DNA of 64,000 bases from Ehrlichia canis str. Jake (GTDB lineage Bacteria > Pseudomonadota > Alphaproteobacteria > Rickettsiales > Anaplasmataceae), in contig NC_007354.1 of the NCBI RefSeq assembly GCF_000012565.1, positions 1,240,001 through 1,304,000 on the forward strand, given 5' to 3'. Of this stretch, positions 46,475 through 56,809 are shown piece after piece (position 1 is the stretch's first letter; each line of letters opens with the position of its first letter). Under the pieces are notes generated by a model that saw nothing but the letters and a program-made list of their open reading frames with translations, did not search any database and was not told the origin of the DNA. The position numbers were made by a program, and so were the translations under genes.

Positions 46475-49063
46475 ATGCTTAGTATTGCACATAAAATCTT
46501 TGGCTCAGCAAACAGCAGAATAATTAAATCATTTTATAAAGTGGTTCAACACATAAATGCAATAGAGCACGAATTTCAACTTCTTTCTAATGAAGCATTA
46601 AAAAATAAAACTATAGAATTTAAAGAAGAACTTAAAAATGGAAAGACATTAGATGATATATTAGTACCAGCCTTCGCTGTAGTAAGAGAAGCTTCAAAAA
46701 GAGTACTTAATATGAGGCATTTTGATGTACAACTTATAGGTGGAATGGTCTTACATAAAGGAATGATATCCGAAATGAAGACAGGGGAAGGAAAAACTCT
46801 AGTAGCAACCTTAGCTGCATATCTAAATGCACTAGAAGGAAAAGGAGTTCATATAGTCACAGTAAATGATTATTTGGCAAAGCGTGATGCTGAATGGATG
46901 GGAGAACTGTATGATGCATTAGGCATTACTGTAGGATGTATATTAACTGACACAAACGACTTAGAAAGAAAAAACGCATATCAATGTGACATATTATATT
47001 CAACAAACAATAACCTAGGTTTTGATTACTTACGTGACAACATGAAATTTTCCAGAAGCGAAATGGTACAAAGAGGATTCAACTATGCAATAGTTGATGA
47101 GGTAGATTCTATACTAATAGATGAAGCAAGAACACCTCTTATAATTTCTGGACAAGTAGATCAAGATATCAAAATGTATAAAAAAATAGATAACCTGATT
47201 TATGAATTAGTAGAGGAAGATTACGAATTAGAAGAAAAAAGTAAGAATATTTTCCTAACAGAAGCTGGGACGACAAAAATTGAAAATTTATTAACTAAAC
47301 ATAATCTTATTCCTTCCAATACTTCCTTATATGACATAGATAATATTATAATCATGCACTATATTATTCAAGCATTACGTGCACATAAAATTTTCGCTTT
47401 AGACAAGGATTACATAATAAAAAATGGTAATATAGTAATCATAGATGAGTTTACAGGACGCATGATGGATGGAAGGAGATATTCAGACGGACTACATCAA
47501 GCACTTGAAGCAAAAGAAAAACTAAACATCAACAGTGAAAACCAAACGCTAGCTTCTACTACATTCCAAAACTACTTCAGAATGTACACAAAGCTTTCTG
47601 GAATGACCGGTACCGCAGCAACTGAATCTGAAGAATTTTTAGGTATATATAACTTACAAGTTGTACAAATTCCAACAAATATACCAGTACAAAGAATAGA
47701 CTTAAATGATGATATATATTGTACAGAAGAAGAAAAATTCAGTGCTGTCATTAAATTCATTTCAGAATGCCATCAAAAACTACAGCCTGTATTAGTAGGT
47801 ACAGTAAGTATTGAAAAATCAGAAATGTTATCCAAGTTATTAACGCAAAATAAACTAAAACATTCAGTACTTAATGCACGTTATCACGAACAAGAAGCAT
47901 ACATAATAGCACAAGCTGGCATACCTGGAACAATCACTATTGCTACAAATATGGCTGGTAGAGGCACAGACATACAGCTTGGTGGTAACTTAAAAATGTT
48001 GGCAAAAACAGCACTTGCCAATACTACAGACAAAGAAGCAATAGAAATAAAATATAAACAATTATCAGAAAAAGTAAAAAAAGATAAAGAGATAGCAATA
48101 CAAGCTGGTGGCTTATGTGTAATTGGAACGGAGCGCCATGAAAGCAGAAGAATTGATAATCAATTAAGAGGAAGATCAGGAAGACAAGGAGATCCTGGGT
48201 TATCTAAGTTTTTCTTATCATTAGAAGATGACCTATTAAGAATATTTGGATCGGACAAAATAAAAGGTGTGCTAAAAAAATTAGGAATGAAAAAAGATGA
48301 AGCAATTCAACATACATGGATAAGTAGGTCTATTGAAAAAGCACAACATAAAGTAGAATCAAGAAATTATGATATCAGAAAATCTTTATTAAAATTCGAC
48401 AACGTAATAAATGAACAAAGAAAAGTTGTTTTTGACCAAAGGAACCGTATTTTAGATAATGATTCTTATGATATTTCTATTATATATAGAGATCTTAACA
48501 GTGAAATAGTCAATAGTATAATACACGATAAGTACTACAACTTAGACGATGAAACATATAAAATATTATCATCTGAGTTTACAAGAATATATGCTCTTAC
48601 TTTGGATTACAGCATCATCAGTGAATTAGAAAGTAAGGAAAAAGTTATAGAATATCTCAACAAAATTGTTGATGAACATTTTACACAAAAGATAGAAGAA
48701 TTTAAATCTAGAGATCAAAAACTATGGGATTATGCAGTAAAAAAAGTCATGATCATGTCATTAGATTATCTATGGAGAGACCATCTCGCTGCACTAGATA
48801 GTTTAAAATGCGGAATAAATTTAAGATCTATAGCACAGAAAGACCCATTAAATGAGTTTAAAGCTGAAGCATTTTCTATGCTCGAGAACATGATGAATAA
48901 GTTCTACGAATTAATAACACAAAGACTGTCCCACTTAAGATTTGATATAGAATTAAGTGAAACACAAATACCAGAATATAACATTAATCACACTAAAATT
49001 TCACGCAACGAAAAATGTCCATGCGGATCAGGAAAAAAATTCAAGCATTGTCATGGTATGTAA
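46475..49063 (+). CDS. secA: Preprotein translocase ATPase SecA
   Basis: SecA is the motor that pushes unfolded preproteins, including the omp precursors here, through SecYEG. The 862-aa product has Walker A GEGKT at about 104-108, the DEAD-like [20 protein letters not shown], the preprotein cross-linking domain, [14 protein letters not shown], and [20 protein letters not shown] in the second helicase fold. The C-terminus [14 protein letters not shown] is the zinc-binding SecB and lipid interaction motif. The length is normal. It flanks the omp cluster on the side opposite tr1, as in other Ehrlichia. Confidence 0.97.
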   Translation: MLSIAHKIFGSANSRIIKSFYKVVQHINAIEHEFQLLSNEALKNKTIEFKEELKNGKTLDDILVPAFAVVREASKRVLNMRHFDVQLIGGMVLHKGMISEMKTGEGKTLVATLAAYLNALEGKGVHIVTVNDYLAKRDAEWMGELYDALGITVGCILTDTNDLERKNAYQCDILYSTNNNLGFDYLRDNMKFSRSEMVQRGFNYAIVDEVDSILIDEARTPLIISGQVDQDIKMYKKIDNLIYELVEEDYELEEKSKNIFLTEAGTTKIENLLTKHNLIPSNTSLYDIDNIIIMHYIIQALRAHKIFALDKDYIIKNGNIVIIDEFTGRMMDGRRYSDGLHQALEAKEKLNINSENQTLASTTFQNYFRMYTKLSGMTGTAATESEEFLGIYNLQVVQIPTNIPVQRIDLNDDIYCTEEEKFSAVIKFISECHQKLQPVLVGTVSIEKSEMLSKLLTQNKLKHSVLNARYHEQEAYIIAQAGIPGTITIATNMAGRGTDIQLGGNLKMLAKTALANTTDKEAIEIKYKQLSEKVKKDKEIAIQAGGLCVIGTERHESRRIDNQLRGRSGRQGDPGLSKFFLSLEDDLLRIFGSDKIKGVLKKLGMKKDEAIQHTWISRSIEKAQHKVESRNYDIRKSLLKFDNVINEQRKVVFDQRNRILDNDSYDISIIYRDLNSEIVNSIIHDKYYNLDDETYKILSSEFTRIYALTLDYSIISELESKEKVIEYLNKIVDEHFTQKIEEFKSRDQKLWDYAVKKVMIMSLDYLWRDHLAALDSLKCGINLRSIAQKDPLNEFKAEAFSMLENMMNKFYELITQRLSHLRFDIELSETQIPEYNINHTKISRNEKCPCGSGKKFKHCHGM

Positions 49064-49738
49064 GTATGCAACAACAATAATTATCACTATCAGTGCAATA
49101 ACAAAATCATAAGTTACTTTTTCTGAAGACTATACATTAAACAATAACAAATTCAGAATATAAAAATTATTATTATAATAGCAACAAAACAACAACTATT
49201 GTTTAACTCTAATGAAAATCTCAATGCTATTATCAACTATGAAAATAACATATCTAGTACTTATAATATTCAAAAAATTGAATCATATGCAATTAATTTT
49301 GGTTCATAATAATAACTAATATAAAAACATACTCTGTCATTATTAGAATCACTGAATTATGAGAACTAAAATAACAACATTAACACTAATATACTTCTCA
49401 TCACTTAATAGCAAAAATCGCTTAATATGTATAACATTTAAAGATATACTACAACTGTATTTGATATAGAAAGTATCTATATAAACCTTAGTAGCATACA
49501 ATATAAACTACTACTACAACAAATTATAAAACAACAATACTTAATTAATATTTGAGTTTATAATAAATTAAAAGTTTTTTATTATGCACATGATTAATCG
49601 CTAACTTAATACATATAGCAAATAGTTTTTAAACATAAACAATACATAACTAATCATTTACACGTAATTATATTGAACAAAAATAGACACTAATTGATTA
49701 TTCTTGTGTATATTTATTATTAAAAACACTCAATCATT
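49064..49738. other. Non-coding gap after secA
   Basis: About 675 bp of very AT-rich DNA with no credible ORF, hairpin or repeat seen on either strand. It separates secA from the convergent three-gene paralogue cluster. Confidence 0.4.
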
Positions 49739-50140
49739 TTAAGTGTTTTTACAACCATATATATCTAAAGCAACAACAGCATCATTTTGAATTTGTACCT
49801 TCCTAGAAGGTTTCATCATTGATAATATATTACGTTCATCACACATCAAACAAGTGTCATCCTTACTTACATGAAACACATATCTACTACTATTAGGATC
49901 ATCAAGAATAACCTCTAAATCACATTCAGTACAATGTTCATCATTATAAATACCTCTATTACAGTACTTAATTATATTGACTATCCCTTCATTTCCTGAA
50001 TCATTAACAATATGTCCACTAGCATAATAACTACTTCCTTCTTCATTAACATGCATAATACCATGATAAACATCAACACCAGGATGACCACTTCTCTGAA
50101 TTGAAAAGTCAATCTGACATGAATCATAATCTATACTCAT
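49739..50140 (-). CDS. Unknown small protein, paralogue C of a three-gene family
   Basis: 133 aa from ATG 50140, which has a perfect AGGAGG 6 nt upstream; a GTG two codons earlier is rejected. Family marks: QIDFSIQRSGHPGVDVYHGI, MHVNEEGSSYYASGHIVND, GIVNI, GIYND and ECDLEVILD. No signal peptide. The C-terminal third differs from its sisters and has the cysteines CLMC. It is acidic and beta-rich by pattern. Function unknown; a TRP-like or type I-secreted effector is possible, but nothing here proves it. Confidence 0.72.
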   Translation of the reverse strand: MSIDYDSCQIDFSIQRSGHPGVDVYHGIMHVNEEGSSYYASGHIVNDSGNEGIVNIIKYCNRGIYNDEHCTECDLEVILDDPNSSRYVFHVSKDDTCLMCDERNILSMMKPSRKVQIQNDAVVALDIYGCKNT

Positions 50141-50357
50141 AAACACCTCCTATAAATTAAATAATTATCTAAAAGCATTAATATAATAAATCCTCACTTA
50201 CAATATAATACCCTAGACTACAAATTACGTTACTTACACTTAATAGATATAAACAGTAGAAAAAAGCAATGTAATAAATATCAATGTATTAACACAAAAC
50301 TTCAATCATTCAAATAAGCAATAACTCTCTACAATATTTCTATAAGAAAATTATTTA

Positions 50358-50912
50358 TCACTCACATTTAGTTTCCGTTTTGCCATGAGAATAAACATAA
50401 GTACATCCACCTGCTTTATGTTCTTTATTTTCAGGTTTTTCATTAAAGAAAGAATCTCTTATCTTTTTAGTATCTATACCATCGTGCACAAGCACAGCAA
50501 TAACAGGTTCTTTATTAATTTGTTCTACTTTAGATGGATCCATTAGCAATGGATTATGTGAGTCAATTAACAGACAATCCTGTAAATTACTAAATACAGA
50601 AACAATAAAACTCTTATTAATTGAAGTAATAATATTATCAGAACTAGCAGGATCATAATGTTCAAGAGTAATTTCTAAATCACATTTAGGACTTTCATTA
50701 CTATAAATACCTTTTACACCATGATTTAGTATATTTATCGTACCTTTATCACCTGTCAAATCATTAACAATAGATGCACTAGCATAATATTTACCTTCAT
50801 TACCGTTGATATGTAATGTACCATGATAAATATCAACATTAGAATGGCCATTTTGTTGAATTAAAAAATCAATCTGATGATCATTCTGATATTCATTATA
50901 ATATAAACCCAT
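50358..50912 (-). CDS. Unknown small protein, paralogue B of a three-gene family
   Basis: 184 aa, the longest of the three. Shared core: QIDFLIQQNGHSNVDIYHGT, LHINGNEGKYYASASIVND, LTGDKGTINIL, GIYSN, KCDLEITLEHYD, then a Leu-rich segment, DPSKVEQ and AVLVHDGID. The C-terminus is hydrophilic and charged (SFFNEKPENKEHKAGG) and ends with two cysteines. No signal peptide or TM. It follows paralogue A by about 300 bp on the same strand. Not recognised beyond its sisters. Confidence 0.72.
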   Translation of the reverse strand: MGLYYNEYQNDHQIDFLIQQNGHSNVDIYHGTLHINGNEGKYYASASIVNDLTGDKGTINILNHGVKGIYSNESPKCDLEITLEHYDPASSDNIITSINKSFIVSVFSNLQDCLLIDSHNPLLMDPSKVEQINKEPVIAVLVHDGIDTKKIRDSFFNEKPENKEHKAGGCTYVYSHGKTETKCE

Positions 50913-51212
50913 AATAAAACTCTATTAAAAAAATATATTAATATATTAACTATATACTTTATTAATTTAAAATACCAGATATTTATTACATTTAACTTAT
51001 GTTTAACGAGATAGAAGAAAAAACCTGCAACATACAAATTATCAATAACAAGCTTATACTTAAATATAATGACACTAGAGTTTAAATTATTAAATAATTC
51101 AAAACCTCCAGTGGGCATATACAATTTACATACAAAATAATGAAGTATAACAAAAACCTACTTATTATTTACATTTACAGTTCTAATAATTCAACTTGAT
51201 TATCTTCATTAT

Positions 51213-51647
51213 TCACACCAAAGAAATCATCTGAGAATTTACACCATTATGTATAAGCACAGTAATAGCAGCTTCATTAGCATCTACTTTAGATGGATCA
51301 ATAAGTAATTGATCTAAATTCCCAAGAAGAGTAGGTAGAAAAGCCCTATTAATTGATGTAACTTCATTAATAGATTTCACAGAATCATAATGCTCAAGCA
51401 AAATTCCCAAATCACATTTAGCAATATGCCCGTCATCATAGTACATACCGTCTTCATATTCAAGTATATTTATTGTACCTTTATCTCCTGTCAAATCATT
51501 AATGACCTCCGCAGTAGCAAAGTACCTGCTATCTTCATCATTAAAATGTAAAACACCATGATAAAAATCAATATTAGGACTGTCACTTTTTTGAATCAAA
51601 AAGTCAACCTGATGTGCATGATAATGATAATTATAACCATTATTCAT
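51213..51647 (-). CDS. Unknown small protein, paralogue A, C-terminus apparently frameshifted
   Basis: 144 aa. Core: QVDFLIQKSDSPNIDFYHGV, LHFNDEDSRYFATAEVIND, LTGDKGTINIL, KCDLGILLEHYD, DPSKVD and VLIHNGVNS, closely parallel to paralogue B. A His/Tyr-rich start (YNYHYHAHQ) is peculiar to this copy. The frame stops after NSQMISLV, but a one-base shift right after NS gives DDFFGVNNEDNQVELLEL and a stop at 51175, resembling the RDSFFNEKPEN tail of paralogue B. So this copy seems to have lost about 15 C-terminal residues by a single-base deletion. Confidence 0.7.
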   Translation of the reverse strand: MNNGYNYHYHAHQVDFLIQKSDSPNIDFYHGVLHFNDEDSRYFATAEVINDLTGDKGTINILEYEDGMYYDDGHIAKCDLGILLEHYDSVKSINEVTSINRAFLPTLLGNLDQLLIDPSKVDANEAAITVLIHNGVNSQMISLV

Positions 51648-52027
51648 AACATAACCTACAATATGTTAATAAACACACACAAGTATTATACAGTTGTAAA
51701 CAAACCTATATAAAGTTTATTCTTATATAATAATTACGTATTACAACTTCTTACGTATTCACACTCTATTACTTCTTTAGCACTGTAATATATTAAATAT
51801 CACATACAATATTTATCTTAATTCCACTATATATATTTTAGTTCAAACTAATTTCAATACTTCCACTGAGTAACTATTACGCTATAAATTACCAATAGAA
51901 ACAACTATATATTTATATAAATTTATTATTAGTTAAATATACATACTTAATTTATTTTATATCTATCAAATTATTTGCATTATTTAATTGACGTAGTATA
52001 TTAAGTTATCGTTATTATGTGTTCAGT
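51648..52027. other. Divergent spacer between the paralogue cluster and ftsZ
   Basis: About 380 bp of AT-rich DNA between divergent genes. It must carry promoters for both ftsZ and paralogue A, but no single -35/-10 pair is convincing. Confidence 0.35.
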
Positions 52028-53290
52028 ATGTCTTTAAATATTTGTTTACCAGATCAATCCCTATTAAGACCAAGAATTACAGTTTTTGGTGTAGGTGGTG
52101 CTGGAGGTAATGCTGTTAATAACATGATACAGTCCAATCTACATGGTGTTAACTTTGTAGTAGCAAACACAGATGCACAAGCATTAGAGCTTTCTTTATC
52201 AGAAAAGAAAATTCAATTAGGTATCGGATTAACAAAAGGGTTAGGTGCAGGGTCACTACCAGAAGTAGGTAGAGGAGCTGCAGAAGAATCAATAAATGAA
52301 ATTATCGAAGAAATTTCAGATAGCAATATGTTGTTCATAACTGCTGGAATGGGTGGTGGAACAGGAACAGGTGCAGCACCTGTAATTGCCAAAGTTGCAA
52401 AAGAAAACAAGATTCTAACTATAGGAGTTGTCACTAAACCTTTTCATTTTGAAGGTGCACACCGTATGAGAACAGCAGAGCTTGGATTAGAAGAGCTCCA
52501 AAGGTATGTTGACACATTGATAGTAATCCCTAACCAAAATCTATTCAGGATTGCTAACGATAAAACAACATTTGCAGATGCATTCAAGCTTGCAGACACT
52601 GTACTTCATACAGGTGTTCGTGGTATAACTGATTTAATGGTAATGCCAGGGCTTATCAACCTAGATTTTGCTGATATTAGAGCAATAATGAGCGAGATGG
52701 GTAAAGCAATGATGGGTACAGGAGAAGCAGAAGGAGAAAATAGAGCCATATTAGCAGCTGAAGCAGCTATATCTAATCCTCTATTAGATAATATTTCAAT
52801 GAAAGGAGCAAAAGGAATATTAATCAACATAACTGGTGGATTAGATATGACACTATTCGAAGTTGATGCTGCTGCAAATCGCATTAGAGAAGAAGTAGAT
52901 AGCCATGCTAATATAATATTTGGATCAACATTCAACAAAGAAAGTGAAGGAAAGATCAGAGTATCTGTTTTAGCAACTGGGATAGATAATGAAGAAGTAG
53001 TCATACAAAACAAAAGCACACTTAAAAACAAAGAAACTCAAGATAATAAGTTATCTGAAATATCAAATAAATCTTTTAACCCATCAGACAATGAAATTGC
53101 TTATTATAAACCTAGTGATCCAGGACAAGATATGATTAATTCTATAAATCATATTAGGAAACAAGATAACATAGAAAATCAAGTATCTAACAACAAAATA
53201 TATGAATCAGCCTATAAAGCACAATTCAATAAGAACGAATTCTGGGATGAAGAATCACTTAATATTCCAACTTTTTTAAGAAAAAAATAA
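52028..53290 (+). CDS. ftsZ: Cell division GTPase FtsZ
   Basis: FtsZ is the tubulin-like GTPase forming the division ring. The product is 420 aa from ATG 52028 ([10 protein letters not shown]); an in-frame GTG three codons up is the alternative. Visible are [22 protein letters not shown], the GTP signature [12 protein letters not shown], and NQNLFRIAN with [10 protein letters not shown]. The C-terminal NIPTFLRKK matches the conserved FtsZ tail that binds membrane tethers. The linker is short and Asn/Lys-rich. The EVE and ybeY genes follow at 6 bp and then overlapping, so the three may share a transcript. Confidence 0.97.
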   Translation: MSLNICLPDQSLLRPRITVFGVGGAGGNAVNNMIQSNLHGVNFVVANTDAQALELSLSEKKIQLGIGLTKGLGAGSLPEVGRGAAEESINEIIEEISDSNMLFITAGMGGGTGTGAAPVIAKVAKENKILTIGVVTKPFHFEGAHRMRTAELGLEELQRYVDTLIVIPNQNLFRIANDKTTFADAFKLADTVLHTGVRGITDLMVMPGLINLDFADIRAIMSEMGKAMMGTGEAEGENRAILAAEAAISNPLLDNISMKGAKGILINITGGLDMTLFEVDAAANRIREEVDSHANIIFGSTFNKESEGKIRVSVLATGIDNEEVVIQNKSTLKNKETQDNKLSEISNKSFNPSDNEIAYYKPSDPGQDMINSINHIRKQDNIENQVSNNKIYESAYKAQFNKNEFWDEESLNIPTFLRKK

Positions 53291-53296
53291 GGTGCA

Positions 53297-53704
53297 ATGT
53301 CTTATTGGCTCTTAAAAACAGAACCTAAAGATTTTTCTTGGGATAATATGGTGCATGATAAAGTTACTGTGTGGGATAACGTATTAAACTATCAAGCACA
53401 GAACTATTTAAAAGCAATGAAATATAATGATCTTGCTTTTTTTTATCATTCTGGAAAAGAAAAAGTAATAATAGGAATAGTAGCTATATATAAAGAATTC
53501 TACATTACTGACATAAACAATAAGTTTGGCGTAGTTGAAGTAAAGACAAATAAAAAATTAAATAAAACAGTATCTTTGAAAGATATAAAATCAAATTCTA
53601 CATTAAAAAATATGATTGTTTTAAAACAACCACGATTATCAGTCTCTCCAATAACAGAACAAGAGTGGTATTGCATTTTACAACTAGGAGAAACTGCATT
53701 GTGA
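53297..53704 (+). CDS. EVE-domain protein
   Basis: 135 aa, essentially one EVE domain, a PUA-like fold known to read modified bases in nucleic acids. The start YWLLKTEPKDFSWDNM, then VWDNVLNYQAQNYLKAMK, DLAFFYHSG and a late PRLSVSPITEQEWYCILQLG match the family end to end. Its substrate in bacteria is unsettled. AAGG lies 4-5 nt before the ATG. It follows ftsZ by 6 bp and overlaps ybeY by 4 bases (GTGA), implying translational coupling. Confidence 0.9.
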   Translation: MSYWLLKTEPKDFSWDNMVHDKVTVWDNVLNYQAQNYLKAMKYNDLAFFYHSGKEKVIIGIVAIYKEFYITDINNKFGVVEVKTNKKLNKTVSLKDIKSNSTLKNMIVLKQPRLSVSPITEQEWYCILQLGETAL

Positions 53705-54165
53705 TTGAAATTAATGTTTACTACAAAAAGTGGTATAATGTAATAAGAAAACCAAAAAGTTTCGTGAAAAATATTATCAATACTTCCCTAATAGATTTAA
53801 ATATTTATGAGTACAAACCTATAATTTCTATCGTATTAGCAAATAACAAATTATTACAGCAATTAAACTATGAATATAGAAAAAAAAACAAACCAACAAA
53901 TGTTTTATCATTTCCATACAATAAATTAGATAAAAATTGTTATCTAGGAGAAATTTTTATTTCATTAGATGTACTTATGAATGAATCAGTTGATCTTAAT
54001 ATACCAATAGAACATCATACTTCTCATATGTTGATTCATGGATTATTACATATTTTAGATTACGATCATGAAGAACCATTAGATCAATATATAATGGAAT
54101 CTATTGAAATTAAGTTATTAGACAAATTAGGAATAAAAAACCCTTATGTTTCACGTGAAACATAA
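53701..54165 (+). CDS. ybeY: Endoribonuclease YbeY
   Basis: YbeY is a metal-dependent endoribonuclease for 16S rRNA maturation and 70S quality control. The product is 154 aa from GTG 53701, which overlaps the EVE stop as GTGA and has GGAGA 7-8 nt upstream. The longer frame from 53665 lies inside the EVE gene. The zinc motif HGLLHILDYDH (H-G-x-L-H-x3-D-x-D-H) is complete, with TNVLSFPY and LGEIFIS upstream. Its last codons (V-S-R-E-T-stop) are written by a perfect parS palindrome. Two decayed copies of its 3' end follow. Confidence 0.95.
   Translation: MIEINVYYKKWYNVIRKPKSFVKNIINTSLIDLNIYEYKPIISIVLANNKLLQQLNYEYRKKNKPTNVLSFPYNKLDKNCYLGEIFISLDVLMNESVDLNIPIEHHTSHMLIHGLLHILDYDHEEPLDQYIMESIEIKLLDKLGIKNPYVSRET
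54147..54162. promoter_or_regulatory. parS centromere site, perfect consensus
   Basis: TGTTTCACGTGAAACA is a perfect 16-bp palindrome identical to the bacterial parS consensus bound by ParB. It lies inside the 3' end of ybeY, touching its stop codon, 381 bp before parA. It is the only full match I find in the window. Confidence 0.9.
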
Positions 54166-54200
54166 ACACTCAAACAAAAGATTCAATTAATAAGATCTAT

Positions 54201-54412
54201 ATTTCTCATTTATTACTTCATATTATGATAACTAAACATCATCTACTCAATATACAAATATAACGGAATCTGTTAAATTACTATACAAACTAGGAATAAA
54301 AAAACATTATGTTACTCACTTATTATTTCATTTACAAACACAAAGAACCATTATATCAATATATTAATGAATGATTATATAAACCAGTAACAAAAAAATC
54401 TTATGATTTACT
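54201..54412 (+). pseudogene. Two decayed tandem copies of the ybeY 3' end
   Basis: About 54201-54325 repeats the last 120 bases of ybeY, with CAATATACAA, CGGAATCTGT and AAACTAGGAATAAAAAA matching ATCAATATATAATGGAATCT and AAATTAGGAATAAAAAA. About 54326-54412 repeats AAAGAACCATTATATCAATA (ybeY GAAGAACCATTAGATCAATA) and ends in a TCTTATGATTTACTC remnant. Both have lost the parS palindrome and any open frame. The rest of the gap to parA is featureless. Confidence 0.7.
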
Positions 54413-54543
54413 CAAAAAATTAAAACAAAAATCATTCATCTTGCAAATTTTGTATCATATCCTAATATACAATACTTAAAATAAAAAATTCAGTGACAGT
54501 AGTTTCATCTAATATATAATTAAAAAAAATGTAAATTATCTGT

Positions 54544-55311
54544 ATGAGCAAAGTTTTTGCAATAGTAAATCAAAAAGGTGGTGTTGGGAAAACAACAACT
54601 AGTATAAACTTATCAACAGCTTTTTCTATAGTAAATAAAAAGACCTTACTTATAGATTTAGACCCTCAAGGTAATAGCAGTACTGGTTTTGGAATAACAT
54701 ATGAACAAAGAACAAATACAGTATATGAAGTATTAATCAATAATCTACCTATATCATCAGCTGTTGTCACAACTGAAATACCAAACTTACATTTATTACC
54801 ATCAACAGTAGACCTATCTGCAGCAGAAGTTGAGTTAACACAAGTACAACAAAGAGAATTTATTTTAAAAAAATCTTTGTCCGAAGTAAAAAATTCATAC
54901 GACTATATCTTTATCGACTGTCCACCTTCTTTGGGACTACTAACAGTAAATGCATTAATAGCAGCAGACTCTATTATGATTCCACTACAATGTGAATTTT
55001 TTGCTTTAGAAGGACTTAGCCATTTAATAAAAACCATAGAAATAGTCAAGAAACATCTCAACCCACTTTTATCAATAGAAGGAATTATTCTAACTATGTA
55101 TGATAAAAGAAATAAGCTAAGTGAACAAGTAGAAGAAGATATTAGAAAGTATTTAAAAGAATCTGTATATAAAACAGTAATTCCTAGAAATGTTAGATTA
55201 TCTGAAGCTCCATCTCATGGAAAACCTGCTATTATATATGATTTCAAATGCGCAGGTTCACAAGCATATATATATCTAGCAAAAGAAATCCTAAAAAAAC
55301 AAAAAAAATAA
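54544..55311 (+). CDS. parA: Chromosome partitioning ATPase ParA
   Basis: ParA is a deviant Walker-A ATPase that moves ParB-parS complexes to segregate replicated origins. The 255-aa product opens VFAIVNQKGGVGKTTTSINL, then LLIDLDPQGNSSTGFG, FIDCPPSLGLLTVNAL and VIPRNVRLSEAPSHGKP, all in family order. No N-terminal DNA-binding extension, so it is the short chromosomal Soj type. parB follows by 12 bp. With the parS at 54147-54162 the window contains a complete ParABS system. Confidence 0.96.
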   Translation: MSKVFAIVNQKGGVGKTTTSINLSTAFSIVNKKTLLIDLDPQGNSSTGFGITYEQRTNTVYEVLINNLPISSAVVTTEIPNLHLLPSTVDLSAAEVELTQVQQREFILKKSLSEVKNSYDYIFIDCPPSLGLLTVNALIAADSIMIPLQCEFFALEGLSHLIKTIEIVKKHLNPLLSIEGIILTMYDKRNKLSEQVEEDIRKYLKESVYKTVIPRNVRLSEAPSHGKPAIIYDFKCAGSQAYIYLAKEILKKQKK

Positions 55312-55323
55312 TAGGTATTTAAA

Positions 55324-56175
55324 ATGACAAAAAGACTAGGAAAAGGCATTTTTGAGTTAATAGGAAATAGTAATTTAGAAATCAACAATAACACCAGTAA
55401 TAACATTAATACTAGCAATCACTTAACAATGCCAATAAACTTATTAAACCCTAGTACATCACAACCAAGAAAAACTTTTGATCAAGCATCACTTAAAGAA
55501 CTAGCAGAATCTATTTCTAAACACGGCATAATACAACCAATTATTATCAGGAAAAATCCACACAAAAAAGGTTATGAAATAATAGCAGGAGAAAGAAGAT
55601 GGAGAGCCAGCATTTTAGCAAAATTAAAATCAGTACCCGTAATTGTAAAAGAAATAAGTGATAGTCAGTGTTTAGAATTATCAATTATAGAAAATATACA
55701 AAGACAAGATTTAACACCTATAGAAGAAGCAGAAGCATACTCTAATTTAATCAATACTTTTTCTTATACACACGAAGATTTAGCTTCTATTTTAGGTAAA
55801 AGTAGAAGTCATATTACAAATATGATAAGAATACTATCTTTACCACCTTCTATAAAATCAATGGTGAATGATAAACTCATATCATTTGGACATGCTAGAG
55901 CTTTAATAAATATAGAGAATCCAGAAGAAATAGCACAAAAAATTATTTCTTCAAACTTAAATGTAAGACAAACTGAATTACTAATCAAAAACTTACAAAA
56001 ACCACACAGAAATAAAATCTTAGAAAACTTCACAGAATTAGAGAATTCACTATCTGAAATGTTAAAACTAAAAATTAAAATAAAAGGATTAAATCACAAG
56101 GGAAATATTGTTATAAAATACAATAATCAACAACAATTTAATTCAATATTAGATAAATTAAAAAATCCAATATAA
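55324..56175 (+). CDS. parB: Chromosome partitioning protein ParB
   Basis: ParB is a CTP-dependent DNA clamp that loads at parS. The 283-aa product has an N-terminal ParA-contact peptide (KRLGKGIFELIG), an Asn/Thr-rich linker, the CTPase motifs GIIQPIIIRKN and GERRWRAS, ENIQRQDLTPIEEAEAY, and the helix-turn-helix EDLASILGKSRSHITNMI that reads parS. The C-terminal dimerisation domain is Lys/Asn-rich and somewhat short. It is co-transcribed with parA by spacing. Confidence 0.95.
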   Translation: MTKRLGKGIFELIGNSNLEINNNTSNNINTSNHLTMPINLLNPSTSQPRKTFDQASLKELAESISKHGIIQPIIIRKNPHKKGYEIIAGERRWRASILAKLKSVPVIVKEISDSQCLELSIIENIQRQDLTPIEEAEAYSNLINTFSYTHEDLASILGKSRSHITNMIRILSLPPSIKSMVNDKLISFGHARALINIENPEEIAQKIISSNLNVRQTELLIKNLQKPHRNKILENFTELENSLSEMLKLKIKIKGLNHKGNIVIKYNNQQQFNSILDKLKNPI

Positions 56176-56287
56176 AGTCTTTTAATTCAAAACACACCAA
56201 CTAAAATTAAAATGATTCTAAAAATTTACAACTGAGATAATTTTATATACCATATTATAATATTGAATCGTATTACATACATATAAA

Positions 56288-56809
56288 ATGAGAAACGACC
56301 TAATATGTCTTGGTGTGATCACATCATCTCATGGAATTAGTGGACATGTAAAGATAAGAACTTTTACAGAAAGTCCAGAAGATTTTACATCTTATGGAAT
56401 GTTAACTGATGGAACAAATACATATAAGATAAGTATAGTATCTGTCATATCACAAAATATAATAATTGCAAAAATCAAAAACATAGTATCAAGAAATGAT
56501 GCAGATTTACTAAGAAATAAAAAGCTTTTCATAGAAAAAGACAAACTACCAAACCTTACAAATAATGATGAATTCTACCACAATGATTTAATAGGATTGA
56601 ATGTCATATTGGAAAACAACAAAGTTTATGGAAATATAAAGAAAATTCATAATTTTGGATCTTGTGATATTATAGAAATATGTCTTTCCAATTCTAAAAA
56701 AAGTACTATGTTACCTTTTACAAAAAACATATTCCCTTATATAAACATTAAAGAAAAATATATAATAATAAATTTACCAGAAACTATAGGGAATAGCAGT
56801 GACACTTAA
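56288..56809 (+). CDS. rimM: Ribosome maturation factor RimM
   Basis: RimM assists assembly of the 30S head by binding ribosomal protein S19. The 173-aa product has the N-terminal [20 protein letters not shown] signature and the PRC-barrel C-domain ([11 protein letters not shown], then [20 protein letters not shown]). It overlaps trmD by 11 bases. The usual rpsP gene before rimM is absent here, so the run starts with rimM. Confidence 0.94.

Noticed and set aside
50861-51124. 87-codon minus-strand open frame overlapping the start of paralogue B
   Set aside because: It overlaps paralogue B in another frame, lacks a Shine-Dalgarno and has spacer-like composition.
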